NCBI RefSeq assembly: GCF_017562075.2
Contig: NC_054082.1
Coordinates: 49,020,347-49,084,346, forward strand
DNA from: Anopheles merus
Taxonomy: Eukaryota; Arthropoda; Insecta; Diptera; Culicidae
Reading direction: 5' to 3'
DNA: 64,000 nucleotides
The notes under the pieces were generated by a model. That model was given only the letters and a program-made list of their open reading frames with translations, made no database searches and was not told where the DNA came from. Below are positions 1-13,786 of the stretch, piece after piece (position 1 is the stretch's first letter; every line of letters starts with the position of its first letter). A program made the translations under genes and the position numbers.

Positions 1-3000
1 AGTAAAAACACATTTCGCTGGATAGCTTGTGAGATCCTTTGAGTCTTTCTTTTATTTTGATTAAGTCAGAGTTTGTCCGTTCTCCCCCATCAACTATGAT
101 GGAGCTTTATAATCGTGTTTCTAGCGTAGATTGACGCACAAAAAAGAGTCCCACTAATTATCGCACTCATGCTAATAAAATACGAAAAAACAGTATGTTC
201 ATTCTAATTGCTTTACGACCTCTTATCATGGGTTTAATAGCGTAAAGGCTGTTATCAGCTAGCGAACATCAACTCCCCCGTCATTCCGTTAGCGAACATA
301 ATAATCTCGCCAAACATTACGCGTTAAAGCTGCACACCCAAAGCAACGAGAGTGCGATAGTTTCCAGTGTATTCGCTTATCGTGATCGACTTTATCTTAT
401 ACTCGTGGATTCGTGGGATATCATCCATCTGGTCTGAGGTCTGGCATCGTCTGCATCGTCGTCCGTATCGCGTCCGTATGGAAGCCACCCAAAACCGCAT
501 CGCCTCCGCGAGAAGTCATTGAACTGGCATACAACCTTGGGCAACTGAAACGAGCCGATCACTGAATTATACACTCATTGTTTTGTTGTTTTCTTCGATG
601 AAGCATTTCTCTTCCACTCGGTACGAAATCAATTTGTCTATTAATTGAATGTTATGCACCCAACCAGTTAGCAGGTGCGATTGAAACGGAGGAATAGAAA
701 TTCGGGTCCCATGTGCTTCGAAGCATAATTAACACCGATCCAGCCCCGAGTCAATCCCAGTTTCGGTACCCGGGTATGCACCCCTCGAAAGGGTCCCCCC
801 CATCCGCACGTGGTGCGTACCGTGGTAAATAAATTGTCAAAAGTTTCACATTTTCGGCTCGTTTCCATGCCAACCATTTCGCCTCCTAATGATGCTCGAA
901 AGCATAATGACGCATTGTTTTGCATCGATCTGCCGCAAAACACAAGGCGGTGGCGATCGGAATCACGCGCCGACTGACGAACCCCCGCCGCGTGTGCGTT
1001 TTTATTTTGTTTTTCTCGCTAGCGCATTGAGAAAGCCGAATGAAAAATGATCTTCACACACCGCGGGAAAACTATTTCAGTAATGATCCGATATCGTTAA
1101 AATCGTCATCGCTCTCGGTAAGGAATTATTGCAGCGAAAGTTTTGTTATGTTTTTTGTGTTGTTGTTGTGTGATGTATGCGTTTGTTTATCGGGCCGGTT
1201 TGAATCGTGCCCAGGATACGATTTTCGGTGGATTGACGAGGCAAGGGAAAATTAACGAAAGTAAAACTGGCTGAGCGAAATGGTATGGCATTTATTAACC
1301 TCGGCTAACACACATTATTCACAAGCCTTACATTGTTGTTTTCGGGCTTTGCATTTTCCGGCAGCTACTAATTATTTTTAATGCAAAAATGCATGCATGC
1401 GAGGAAAGCTTCCACGAGCATTTCAATCGCTTCGTTTTGCTTGCATTGAATACCTTACAGTTTCTCTTTCTTTCCCTGCGCCTTGCGCGAATCCTTCAAA
1501 AGGGTCAACGAAACATGTATTAAGGATTCAGCAAGGAATGGATTTTCTCGCTGGATTTTCACACAGACACACGCACACCAAAACAAGCTAGCCGCCCCAC
1601 AGTACGGATTGCGCGATCATTATTGTGGTTGATTTGTTGATCGTGTTACAACAATTGTTCCTCAATTCGATACGAATCAAATCTTACATAAACAATTGAG
1701 CGCTACGCGTTTTTATTTTCCTCGTTTTGCCCATGTTTTCTTCTCCATTGATTAACCACTAATAAACCGATTTCGTCCGCTGGCGCGAAAGGAGGTTGTG
1801 TAGTGCACGAGGGGGACGCGGCACGATCGCGGCAGTGCTGCTGAATTAAATTATTGTGCTTAATTATATTCCCTAAAGACGGGTGAAAGGAGCACAATCA
1901 CCAGCCAAGCCAGCCAACCTGCTTGCACTTGTTGCTGCGCCGTGATGCGCAAAAGGGTTTTGTTTCGCGATTTTGCGTAAGCGGCACATGCCAAAAATTG
2001 CACGCATATGCTCTGCAGGGGGCGGCAGCGGCGACGGCGGCAGCGGGAATTTGGCATCTGCATACCCGCGCTGCGCTCTCTTCCCTCACCACTCGACCAG
2101 ATGAACAACAATGCATTGACGGACAGAGAGGCGCCAACACAAGTGCCAGCGTGTGTTTGTGTGTGTGTGTGTTGGGAGCGAATAGCCCAAAACGATCGGT
2201 ATGTTTGGGGCATTTGAGAAAAGAAAGACTATAATTTAGCATTACTTTCACTTTATTTTCCCGCCGCGTGTGTTTATGTGCAGAAAAGACAGCAATCAAA
2301 TGGCAACATTCTTCGCAACATGCGAAACAATGCAGCTATTACGCACACACCCTGCGTATGTGCCGTATGTTTGGAGGGCGCGATAATTCGAACAGACACT
2401 ACACTTGTGAGCTACACCGGAACGGCAATTCAGCGTGATAAGTGATCAGCGCTCTGGCTCTTGTGCAAGCAACCGGCAATACAGATGGCAAAATATGTCA
2501 CCATTAATCATTGTTACACATGAACAGAGCAAAAAAAACCCAATCGAAACCAAACAAACAAGCCACAAGGCAGTCCTCGTGATGACAAACCGATAAGAAT
2601 ATCGTCATGCGGATGGGGCACGAAGTTCATCGAGGCGTACATCAAAGTATGTGCTGGAATCTAGACACATACACAGTCCAGTTTATTGCGGATCTTAAAG
2701 GCTCTTCAATACGAAAAAGAGAGTTATTGGTGATTGTTGCCTGTCTAGGGGCCTTCTTAAAATCATCATTCATTTTGATGCTGGGTCTATTAACTTATCC
2801 CTTTCCAATGGAAATAATTAAACATTTTTATAGAATTTAGCTCTTTAAACCACAACGGCTGCTGTTCATTGAACTAGTTGCCTTTTTAATTCTGCCTAAG
2901 AAAACTCCTCAAATCGTACGACTTAACAATATGCCTGTCATGGGTTCAATAGACCGTGCCGCCATATGTAGGGATAACTATCCTGCTAGGGGGGGGGGGG

Positions 3001-6000
3001 GTCATTCACAAGACACTGAAAGCCAAGTCCACAAGTGGTACAGGCAGGCCTTGACCGACAACGGTTGTTCAGCCCAAAAGAAGAAGAAGAAGAAAATTCC
3101 CACTATCGTAAAATCAAAGTTTATCCAGGATTTATTGACACTGTGCTATGGTTTTTTGTTGTATTTTATGATTTTTTGGAAATTCACAATATCGGTTGTT
3201 TTATTTCGTTATTTAATATCAGGTTGTAGTAAACGTTACCATATGGAACCAAGAAAATACTGATGTTTTTTTATGCAAAACGCTATGTATTTTACACATA
3301 ATTTTTAATACAAAGTAAACAAAATCTCTGTAATATTTGACTACATTATTATTTCTTTTTTTTACATGATACTGATGTGTTTCCCGCTATTAGCGTACTG
3401 CGTTGACCTAATCCAGCCAAAACATGTTATATTGATCGCCACTTAAAGCATAATTCGGCAGCAACAACAACACAATCTTTCGCATCATTTTCCGCCCCTA
3501 ATTACGTATCACTGCATCAAGCTCGCAAAAAAACACCAAACTAATGCTCCAAATTGTGAGAAATGTAAGTAAAAACGGGTTTTTTTTTTCTTAATCTTCA
3601 AAGATGAGATGATCGCGATGAGAAATGGAAGAAAAAGTGCATATACTTTTGGGAAAGCGTTCAACCGGCTTTCTATCACATTTAAATTATGAGCCGGCAT
3701 ATATGATTTCCTAGGGACGCTTACAAATACAACTCAAACGGTTCTGTGTATGTGTATGTTTTTTTTTTATTTTTTGGTTATTACAGCTCCCTGCCATCTC
3801 ACTTAATAGTGTTGAACTGCTTTTTAACAAGACTTCCGGGTGAGATAAAGCATCCACTGTAGTGCGCCGGTCCAGGAGTGTTATTAGAGGGACGTGGGGT
3901 GTTGTAGGGAAGAGATAGTGGTACACACCACAAAACCCCAATCAACACTGACCTGCTAAAATAACGCGCCAAGCGTGAAAGCGGCTCAATGAAGAACCGA
4001 ACCCTTCCGATCAGCGTTTGGTCGCAAAGCGATTGGAAATCTAAGGCGCTACAAATTACACACTTACCCCCTCGCTCTTCGCAGGCTCCAACAATCGGCG
4101 GGAAGGCGCATGCATCTCACAAGCGATACGTTTAATATTTCAATTAGGGAACTTAAATTTGGAAAATTCAGAGCATAGCACAGCATCCCTCCTCCCTGGG
4201 GGCTCATAATTGAATTGGAAACAACTTTCGCTAAATTAAGCTCCGTTTTTCATACCCCACTCGATCCCCCCTGCTGTGCACTGCCACCAGTATCGGAACA
4301 ATTGGTGAATGTAAAAAAAAAAAACAGTTAACAAATCAAAACCATTGACAATCGGAATGAAAGAAACTATCCCGATCTCGCACCTCGCGCCTAATTGCCC
4401 AATCGGGCGCAATTGTTTCTTTTTAAGACTTAGGGCATTTTCTTTGCTGATTTTATTGCCCCCAAAAAAACCCCCATTACCCAACGTGCACGAGCCCGGT
4501 ATGGGCCGAAATTAAACTGTCCACAAACGGTGCACTGAGCATGACCGTACAGACACATACGCACACCACGGGCAGCTAACGCCGCGTGAAAAGTGGATCG
4601 ATTTTCGCAACACAAACTAAAATAAAAAAAAAAGATTGAGTTGGCCCCACACAGTTCCACTTTCGCCATTTGGTCGCGGCACACGCTTTGGTGTTTTGGC
4701 GGTTTTTTTCGCGATTTCGTCTGCGGTCGGTCAATTCGATTTGCTTATGTTTTGTGTCCAGCTTGCCAGGTTGCCCGAGTCTTCGATTCCCGGGCGTATA
4801 ATCGGAAAAATCAGCAAAATAGAGAGCAAGAGAGCAAAGAAAATTTTAAACTTAAATCATCCGTAAGCGCTGCATGTGCTGTAAAGCAAGGAAGGGGCAT
4901 ATGGTGGAAAATATTCGGCAAATGACAGCAAGTCAACCGACACTAAAGAATCGTGCCACAGTGACAGTACAACCAGATTATCGAAAGCATTCACCAATTA
5001 ATCACGGATTTGGGTAATGTTTAAGCACACAGTAGCTGTGCTTTCACAAGAGACTTTATTTTCTACGGTTGAGAAATTCATTTTATTACCCTTTTTTACA
5101 AATAATCAGATTAAGTGCTACTTGGAGTAGCTCAAGGGTTTGACAATCAATTTTGCTGTACATTTAAATATTTAAATACTTATATTAAAGCAGAGTCATT
5201 TTCAGCAAGAATAACTACCAAAAATAAATAATTCCATGTTGAAATTTCTTACTGAACTTGTCCTTGATCTTATCATCCTGTGTTCCGTATATTAATCAGA
5301 TTAAATAAGCGGAAGAAATGTTTTGTTTGTTTTTAAGGTACAGACAAATTTTCCACAAAAAAATACATCAGCCTGCGTATTTATAATGCCCTTGGAAACA
5401 CCTTTAAAATAAAATGACAATAAATAGATTTCATTAAAAGTTCCACTATAATTAATGGAAAAATGGAACAAATTTAAACTAAAAAAGTGGATAGTGAGAA
5501 AGAAAAAACAACTTTTCTGAGAAGCTTTAGGCAAACTCTAGCCACCTAACCTAAGCAATATAGTGATTTCAATTTAGGCCACCCAACCCCCCTCCCCCAC
5601 TCAATTCTTGCCCATTCCAATAACATCTTACAAGTAATCATTTCAATGCAATCGAACTAGTAGGAAAAATATGCAAAAGTTAAGTGGACCGAGGAAACGG
5701 AAGAAAGCAATCACATACAGCACATCTAGCCTTATTTTTGTGACATTTAGTGACTTTCAAATAACAAAGTAAAAAAATAATATTAAGTGTAACAAAAATG
5801 ATGAATGTTATATTAGCACCATCGAGTGGGCTAAGAAATCAGTTCGTCAACCAATAAAATAAATCTTAAACATTATTTTTTTTAAATACATGTATTATAT
5901 ACCAATCCATAGCAATGCCACGAGAATTAATATTGTATGGACTAACCAAGATGTAAATTAATGCCCATAATATGTTACGAGACTCGATGTGTCTCTTCAC

Positions 6001-7015
6001 ACGACAGCAACGGCTTCTTTAAGAGATAGTCTTTAACAATCCCTTACAAATCATGCAATATTTAACTGTCCACCTAACCTGAAATCAAAAACCCCAATTC
6101 AATCACAACGATAGCGCACAGAGCCTCTCTCTCTCTATCGAAGCGATAAAGCAACAAAGCTTCGATTGAAAGACAAACCAAACAAAAGGGACCGAAGGGA
6201 GAGGACGCCAAAAAGTGAAACGGTTTCAATCCCTTCCATTCCATTCCAGTATCACACACCAGACCAACCGGGTGGAGCAGCTTTTATCCGGTGTGGGGGG
6301 AAAATGAAAACATTCGGCTGCCCATCATCTGAGCCCCGCCAGCTTCCTCCTCCTCAAGCAAAACAAAAAAGTTGGTCGCTTTTTCCAGCATGAAAAAGAG
6401 AAAATCGCTTTTATCACACACGATCGCGGCTGTATGTATGGCTGTCTGTATTGAAGGACGGACACACACAAACACCCATCTACACGATATCACGTGCAGC
6501 TAGAGAAGAAGCCCGCTTGTGATCGCGGCGTCGTCACTTTTGTGATGATCATTTTTTGCCGCCTCTTTGATGTCGGGTCGATACAATGCGTTTTGTAAAT
6601 TACATTGCCAACATAAAGCCATGCATAAAGGAAGGAGAAAAGGGGAAAAGAAGCCTTTAGCTGCAATGCGCGCAAGTGCATCTGTTTGGGGATGATTGGG
6701 TTGGCGAAAAGTGACGGAATTGCTTGACCTTTACACGCATAATCAATAACCCAGCAAGCAGAGTGTTGCGGTTTTCAAGTACAATGCCACCTAAAAAAAG
6801 GGGAAATGGTGTAAATGGACCTGATTTCACCTTGTTTGCACTTTTTTGTGTCTCTCTTAAACACGACAACACATGCACGCGTCTTTCAGTGCGTGGATGG
6901 GTTTTGTTGTGTGATGGAATGGTTTGTTTGATTCCATAATAAAATGATCATTTGTTTTATACGCGAGTTTGCTTGGGTGAGGATTAAAAAATCGATACCC
7001 CCCCCCCCCCCTTAC
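1..7015 (-). other. Probable first intron of the cdi/TESK kinase gene
   Basis: AT-rich DNA downstream (on the minus strand) of the splice donor that ends the kinase exon at 7016. I see no conserved protein-coding segment on either strand. Open frames here are short and shifted by low-complexity tracts. The only recognisable insertion is a SINE at about 2912-3095. Assignment to the intron is an inference from the donor and from the absence of the next kinase exon in this interval. Confidence 0.5.
2912..3095 (+). mobile_element. tRNA-derived SINE, 5'-truncated copy
   Basis: The block contains the start of a Pol III box-B-like motif (GGGTTCAATAG), then a body ending in an (AAG)n tail. It matches, over its whole length with scattered changes, a second copy at about 43290-43494: both share 'CCGTGCCGCCATA', 'TATCCTGCTA' and 'CAGGCAGGCCTTGACCGACA'. 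This copy lacks the 5' part that would hold box A and has a run of 13 G where the other copy has 7. It could belong to the Anopheles SINE200-type family; that name is recalled and was not checked. Confidence 0.7.
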
Positions 7016-7192
7016 CTTGTACACCTCCGAGAAGAAGCCGGACCCGATGTGCTCGCGGTGAAAATCGTCCAGACAGTAGAGCGCCGAGACGGCGGTCCGG
7101 AGCGCCCGGCAGGACGGCCCGGTGACGGAACGGTCCGAGCAGCCATTGCGGCTCAATGGCGGCCCCGGCCCGGTGTGCTGTCCAACGTTCAT
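7016..7192 (-). CDS. cdi: First coding exon of a TESK/LIMK-family protein kinase (center divider orthologue)
   Basis: This exon encodes 59 residues on the minus strand, from ATG at 7192-7190 to a splice donor (AAG|GTAAGG) just below 7016, ending in phase 0. The C-terminal half reads ALRTAVSALYCLDD, then HIGSGFFSEVYK, which is the start of a kinase domain with the glycine-rich ATP-binding loop (G-S-G-F-F-S-E-V). IGSGFFSEV(Y/F)K is characteristic of testis-specific kinases (TESK) and Drosophila center divider, dual-specificity kinases that phosphorylate cofilin and regulate actin. The first 25 or so residues are Gly/Pro/Ser-rich and not conserved. The in-frame extension upstream has no ATG, so 7192 is the natural start. 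The rest of the kinase must lie beyond the left edge, because no further kinase exon is visible at 1-7000. An unusual poly-G run of about 12 follows the donor immediately. Confidence 0.85.
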
Positions 7193-8340
7193 CTTTATCA
7201 GCTCACCACCACCACCACCGGCAGGCCCGCGTGAGTGTGTTTGCGCACCGTCGAGCCGAACCGTTCGACGCACATCGCTCGCAGCGGGGCACCAGCGGGG
7301 CCGACCACCACCACCACCGCCGGGAGGCTGGGAGAAGCGGTGGCAGAAGTATGTGCTCGAATGTGCTGTGCTGGCCAACACCTGTGCCACCCCTCAAGCA
7401 CTACTTTTAATTTTGTTGCTAAAGATAAGACGATATCAAGCACTCGCGCACACACACACGCGCGCACACCCGTCACTTACACTGTGGACACTTTTCGCTC
7501 CTCTGTGCTGTGGACGCTTAATCCCGAACCACTAACAAATGCGCCCGACTGGCCATTCACCTACTTGCGCATCATCATTTGTGTACTTTTGGCAACCACA
7601 CACGCACGCACACACTTTAGGGAGCATTTTTTTTCGCTATAAACTGATCATCTCTTCTAATCCTTCTGAAAAAGGATCCACTACGAATTTAATCTCACGA
7701 AATTGCACACTATTCGCACACACAGACACACATACACTGGCCGACTCTCACCCCAGCAGCTGTGATTCGGCTTTGACACTTTGTGTACGCACGGTCGCTG
7801 GACGAATGGCCGCGTGTTGTTGTTCCCCCGTTTACGAATGCTGATCGAGTGCATTCATCCTGCCGGCGCAGCAGGCTAAGAGAGTGTAGAGGGTTTAGCT
7901 TTTAGTACGCGCGCACTTTCCCACTCTCTCGCTTGCTCGCTCTCGCCCAGCACTTGGGCTATCTCCCTCTAGCGCTCTCATTACACTGCGCTTCCATTGG
8001 GGCACTGGGGTGGGGCGGGGGCTCGTCGTTTGCACTATTTGCCGATTGCCGCTCACTGCCGCTCGCTAGAACGTCTCCCCTTCTGGCGCAATAGGCGGCG
8101 GAAGAAAAGGTTTCGCGAGAAGGGGGGATAGGGTTTTTCACTTCACACTTGCCGCCGCCGCCGCCGCTGTCACCTGTTGGTGGAAATGGTAGTCGTGATG
8201 GAAAACGTTACTTTTCTTTTCCCAATTTATTTTTCGAAGGAGGGGAGCAAAAATAAAAGCCTTCACACTCGTAACAATTCGATTTTTCAGGATTACGGTG
8301 CGAATTCACTGGGGAGGAGAGTTCAACACGCGAAAAGATG
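7193..8340 (-). promoter_or_regulatory. Probable 5' leader and promoter region of cdi
   Basis: This is GC-rich sequence directly upstream of the cdi start codon, carrying GGT/GGC triplet tracts, CA/GT microsatellites (about 7443-7471, 7600-7615 and 7717-7733) and a GCC run near 8151-8168. Several open frames here are artefacts of the triplet tracts. I could not place a transcription start. The role is inferred from position and composition only. Confidence 0.35.
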
Positions 8341-11300
8341 AATATTTCCGCCGGCGAAAAGCGCACTAACGTTTCCGCTATTCCGTGTCACGGCTTCTGT
8401 GCCAGGTGTGTTACTAAACGCAACCGAGGCGCAAAGACGCAGAGGTTTCACACGCACACACGAACGCGGAAATCATCACAGCAAAACGTGTGTGTAAAGC
8501 GGCCCGTCATGATTTCGTGCCACTTGCGATACTTTTCACGCGTGTACCGATAAGGTGCGGATAAATGCTTTGTGCGCGTGGGTGTGATAACGCGGATGTT
8601 GGTGTGTTTGTGTGTTCCTTCGGCCCAGGTGTACTTTACCGCTGATCAAATGACGCACGTACACGCGCTAGTGTGTTGAGATGCGAAAAGGGCTTTTCAG
8701 ATGAATTGAATCTAGTTCTAAGAAAAATCATGATATCTTCTTCTTTTTGGCATTGCAAGACATACGCGGCCATGCCGGTCTGCAACTGCTTCCGAAAATT
8801 GATAGTATCTTGCAGCCGGATATTCAGTTCTTGCTAGGGGAGGAAGAAGGTCCCGTAGGGGTATCAATTTGGCACAGTAGGAGCCGACGCATCCATCGAA
8901 TAATTTAATTTTAATATAATAATTTTAAAAACATCATCAACATCCCGCTGAAACCAGTGTAATAAAACGAATAACAGACATTACTACCATCCGAACAAAA
9001 TTCGTTAAACAATTTGATCAGTTTAACAGGATCATAATATATTACACTTTTATCTTAGATTACACAAACTAATGATTATTCAAACTGCTTGAAGCAATTT
9101 TTAATGAACAATTATCATATTATACTTGACAAAGAAACCCAGCAACAATGTTCACTGAGAGTAAAGGAAAACATTTCAAACAAACATGTATCCGGAGGTA
9201 TAGTTTCTCCAATAACTAATGCTGAAGTTCGTAACAGCGATAAGCTTTTTCCGAGGAAAATCTTATCACGATGCATGTTAGATTATTTTCTAAAAACTGA
9301 TTGTAATTATTTGATGGTTTGATATGACATTATCAGCTACGAATGTGTATTGACCTCACAAACCCGTCAAGAGCTTCTCTGGCCAGGGGTTTTCAGGCCA
9401 GATGAACATTAAAGCGTCATTTCCAATTCCATCAAATTTCATTCCATTTTTGTGGATTGTGTATGGAATGTCATCTAACCCTATACCATGTGAACACTTC
9501 AGTTTTCACTGTAAAAATGTATATGCATTTCAAAGTTTTAAACATTGCCCGACGATGTTGAGAGCAGCCCTGTATCAATCACGGGGAAGTCGACGCAATA
9601 CTATTTTTAAAAGAAACAGTGACAGGCCGAATGGAATTCTTTACGGGGCAATAGTGAAATAGGCAAAACCACTCGTCAGCACTCGTCAGATAAGATAAGC
9701 AACACTGCACTGGTATCTGGGACTGCCGTGTTGTACGGTTCCGTTACACAGAAACTAAATTCTAGAGCGAAAAAAGCGACTTGCCCTACGGACGCTCACA
9801 ACACATTTAACGTTGCCCGATCGCGTCCAAAAGATCAATTCAATCGACCTTTATTCTTCTGATATGTGTTGGCAGATAAGAATTTGATTTTTTCTTTATC
9901 GTAGCGTTTCAACTACCAAGGTCGTCCTATCAACACGCGCTCGTGCTCTTTGCTCCAGTCTCTCTATCCCCCTCTCTAAATGACATTTTAGGGTACCAAA
10001 TCAACAGTCAATCGACTTTGTTGATAGCATATTTCTAAAGAATCTTTCGAAATGCAGATGCCAACACTTTGGTAAACAATAGATGATGGTCACGCGCAAA
10101 AGGTTGCCCGACCAACAGTATGGTTCGTGACATTTAGGTACTCTGTCAACAAAAGTGTTGTTTATCCTCCCAAAAGAGTAAAATAGTTCAACAAAATGAT
10201 CAAGTCTCGGAAAAAGGTGCTGTTTATAAGTAAAAATGTCATGTTAAAAACAAATAAACATTCCTCCCAAGAGATCCCGTTCATCCCTTTTAATATACAC
10301 AGCATCTAGATTGGCTAGTAATCAAGTGGATGATGTATAATTAAATTCCGAAATTTGGCAACGTTCCACCGGAAGCCAGAACATGAATGAACGATCAATT
10401 TACGACAGAATCGCCGCAAATAAAATAAACCACAACGATAATACGTCGGAACGATGCATTTTAGTAACTCTTTAAATAATCAACAATATTCAAAATCCCT
10501 GAAGCGATTCATAAATGAATTATTTGTTTTTTAGTATTATTCATCATCCGTTCCAAGAGCTCAAACCGCTCTGTTCGATTCCGTCACCAAATGAAGAATC
10601 TGTTTTATATCCTCCGGCCCTTTTTGGGGGTGTTTCTGGATAGGGGAAATCTTGCTATAAACCATTCCAAATCTTTCCTACAAAACGTTCCGAAGTTTAT
10701 GGAGGGAGGATGAAGTTGATTTGGCCTCTCGATCAAATTCAAGTGTTTTGCTTTCGGACCATTTCTAAGGCAAAACATCGACAGGAAAAACATTCCACTG
10801 TCCACTTTAAATTTAGTTCTCTCTTACCGGGCGGGGAGGATGGGTGAACATCGTCTTGATTTTTGGCGACGCGCCCAAACACAAAGCAAGCATCCGCGCT
10901 ACCACAAAGCTACCAGACACCGCCGAAGCGTCAATCTGGCCCACATATGAAAGGGATACGGACACACGCCACGGAGCGGCAGGGGAAGGGAAAACGGCAA
11001 CCCGCCCTTCGCTCGGCTGATGAATTTGACGTAAATCTCCATTCCACCTTAAGCCGGATGCGTCGAGCCCCGGGATAGGAGGACATTGGTGGATGGCGTG
11101 GCGTCAGCAAAGGGAAACCCTTCGCCCCACACATTCGGAATGTTGTGAGCATCGACTGAGAAAACAAACTGCTTCCTTTGCTCCGCTAAAATCCCCACAC
11201 ATAAATAATTGTGTCTGCTTGCATTCCGGATGTAACTTCCCCACGTGGGAACGAGTGAGGGAGAGGGAGATTCACGGGAGTTTAAAAGTTTTAAAGCGAA

Positions 11301-13706
11301 TTCCACGCCACGCACATTTTCCCTTTTTCCAGCGAGCAAGGGGTTTGATGGATTTCCACGACAAAGAAAACAAAAAGCGGTCGGCAGATGTGTTCTAAAA
11401 ATAGCACGACTCTGCTTCGCCCCCCAAAATGCACCCAGCAGCATCGTCAGATCTCAACGATCCGCAGAACAGGGTGCGACCGATCGGTCGTCCTACGGAG
11501 TTTCTGGCAGCATCCGGTGAACAACAACAACAACAACAACAAAACGCAGAAACACGGTGGGAGGATGCTTCCCTTCTTGAGCGGAACTGTAAACAACAAC
11601 AATCTGACATTTGCTGACATTTTCATCTTTTTCTCGCAGAATTCTAGATCAGTCTCTCTTTCTCTCTCTCGCAATCTGCTCCGATCTCTTGGTTGTTGCT
11701 ATGTTCTCTTTTTCTCTCTCTCACACACACATGTAAACTCACAACAACAAAAACACATACACACATACACAGGCTACAGTTTTCCCGTTGCTGTGGGTGA
11801 CATTTTCCCCCCGGGCACACAGAGATGAAAATGGGGATGGGGAGCAAGCCCGAGAGCGAGCGATAAGAGATGCGCATCGTTCGCTCTCTGTTCCTCTTTC
11901 GCCGCACGTGATGCAGTAGGAGTCTGGGGCCCGGGAGTGTGAGTGTGTCCCGGACAAATTTCCACTCATACGCATTTTGTGCCACAAGCAAAGTGTCACT
12001 TTTCCAAGATCTGGGATTCATTTTTTTTGGCTTTGGGTTTCTCTCTTTCTCTCTCTCTGTGTTGTTGTTTGCTCTCGTTGTGTTTTCACTTCAAGTTTCA
12101 AAGTGGACCCTTTTCTCGAAAATGCTATTTTACGTGTTTTCATTTTTAAACACACACTCATATATACACACACATAAATGCACGCACACGCAATACTTCA
12201 CGCAACACCACAAAGCAAAGGAAAAGCGTGCACCAGAAAGGTTGCATTCCTCCGGTGCACACTTTGCGAATCTGGGGTGGGGGAGGAAAGGGGGGACGAC
12301 ACTGCAACTGACCAAGTGTACATTCACTAACACAGCTGCAACGGAGCAGAGGAAGCCCCACACCAGCCCCACATCGATTGACCTTTTCTGTATGTTGCGC
12401 TTTTCCATCGGCACAAGAGTTTGATGCGTATTTGTGGTGCGTATCCGCTCGTTCCCTTGCAGACTCGCTTTGGCATCTTGCATTTTGCTGGCACGGCACT
12501 TATGCGATAGCTATCTTATTTTACATAGTCGCTTTTCCACACAAACGCTTTTCCACTGACAGAGAGAGTGTGTGTGTGTGTGTACACTGTCCACGGCTGA
12601 TGGGTTCTACGCACGGAAGGCTCAAGCCAACCGATGTTGAGACACATTCCGTTGCACCAAACCGTAGACATCAACAGTAGGCTCTGCCACCGCGAGCCCT
12701 TCCCCATTGAACCCTTCAAACGACACTACAGCCCACACACACACACACTCACACGCACGACTTTGCTGTTGTCGGTAATGAAAATTGGTCCCCCTAAACA
12801 AAACAAAAAAACACTCCAGTACCAAAAACTGCAACTGCACAACCGCGAGGGGGGAAAACACAGCACTGCGAAGAAATGCCAACAACCCGCGAGTTCGACG
12901 CTCGATGGCTGCGGTTTGGTTGGACGCACGAAATAAAGGGAAAACACACACGCTTTCGCCTCACGCCTTACTGACCGATTTTGGAGGGCTTGTGCACAGG
13001 TTGCTTCGCACTATTGGGGGTTTTGGGGCTTTTGCTCTGCGTCGAAACGAAAAAACGGCAGCTTACGGTTGTGCCGCGCGATTTGTTTTGCTGCTGCCCG
13101 TCGAATGGTGTGTGCGTGCAATTTTTCACCAGAGCGAACCCTCTGCGAGCGAGCAACCGACAACATGAGACGCATATATCGGAACGCGCTGTGCGAGTGG
13201 AAAAGAGAGGGATGCAGCGAGTATGTGCGAGAGAGCGGGAGAAAAATTGTGGATATTTTTATGCCTTATTCTACGCCTGTAGTGGTGGCGTAAGCCCCTG
13301 CACAAGTATTACGCACACACTTTTGCATTGTACGTCAAGCCGTGGTCGAATGAATGCAACGTGGGAAGGGCCTGGATCATGAATGATATGGAAATAGTTA
13401 CAGATTATTTTAGATTTTTTTATATTATGTTTGCTCATAAGGAGCTTAGTTTATATCGAAATAAAAGTAATATACATACTACGTAGCTTGGTTATATACT
13501 CGATGTTGTTCTTATTTCCAGACAGTGAATTATCACCTATTTCAAGCAAAACATTCATTTCGTTCCCTTTACGAATACTACAATGTCCCTCTAATGAACA
13601 AAATAATGATAAATTTCAAAAACAGCATATCGGATGCATTTCTTCCCAGTTAGACCCGGTTTACCTGTAAGGACACCTCCGTTCATGTAGAGCAAATTCA
13701 AATACA
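8341..13706. other. Gene-free stretch with microsatellites
   Basis: I find no exon that I can support. 8.3-10.8 kb is AT-rich intergenic-type sequence with a possible SINE fragment at 8745-8885. 10.8-13.3 kb is richer in GC and packed with CA/TG, GA/CT and CAA tracts (about 11521-11541 CAA; 11653-11734 CT then CA; 12167-12175 CA; 12566-12582 GT; 12735-12750 CA). Open frames of 60-140 codons in this part follow those tracts and show no protein-family resemblance. The CT/GA runs could be GAGA-factor sites of an unrecognised promoter, but nothing fixes a start. Confidence 0.5.
8745..8885 (-). mobile_element. Possible SINE-like repeat fragment
   Basis: It begins with CTTCTTCTTTTTGGC, which looks like the reverse complement of an (AAG)n SINE tail, and continues GCGGCCATGCCGGTCTGC. 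It resembles the tail end of mosquito tRNA-derived repeats but cannot be aligned over its length to the two clear SINE copies here. Weak call. Confidence 0.25.
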
Positions 13707-13712
13707 TTTATT
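13707..13712 (-). terminator. Poly(A) signal of mRpL55
   Basis: TTTATT on the plus strand is AATAAA on the minus strand, 75 nt past the mRpL55 stop codon, at the expected place for 3'-end processing of that transcript. Confidence 0.6.
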
Positions 13713-13786
13713 TGCATCGAATTCGATCGTGTCTACGACGATGTTTCCCTATGTACAAGCGATCTGCTGCACGCTACACCAAGCGC

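Noticed and set aside
7122..7642. Long plus-strand frames with His runs or Pro/Ala-rich protein opposite the cdi exon
   Set aside because: They are the antisense of GGT/GGC triplet tracts in and above the kinase exon. The minus-strand kinase reading explains the conservation-like openness, and no family matches.
11388..12499. Several 100-160 codon frames rich in Ser, Thr-His or Cys-Val
   Set aside because: They follow CAA, CT and CA microsatellites and overlap in up to four registers. Such frames are a product of simple repeats.
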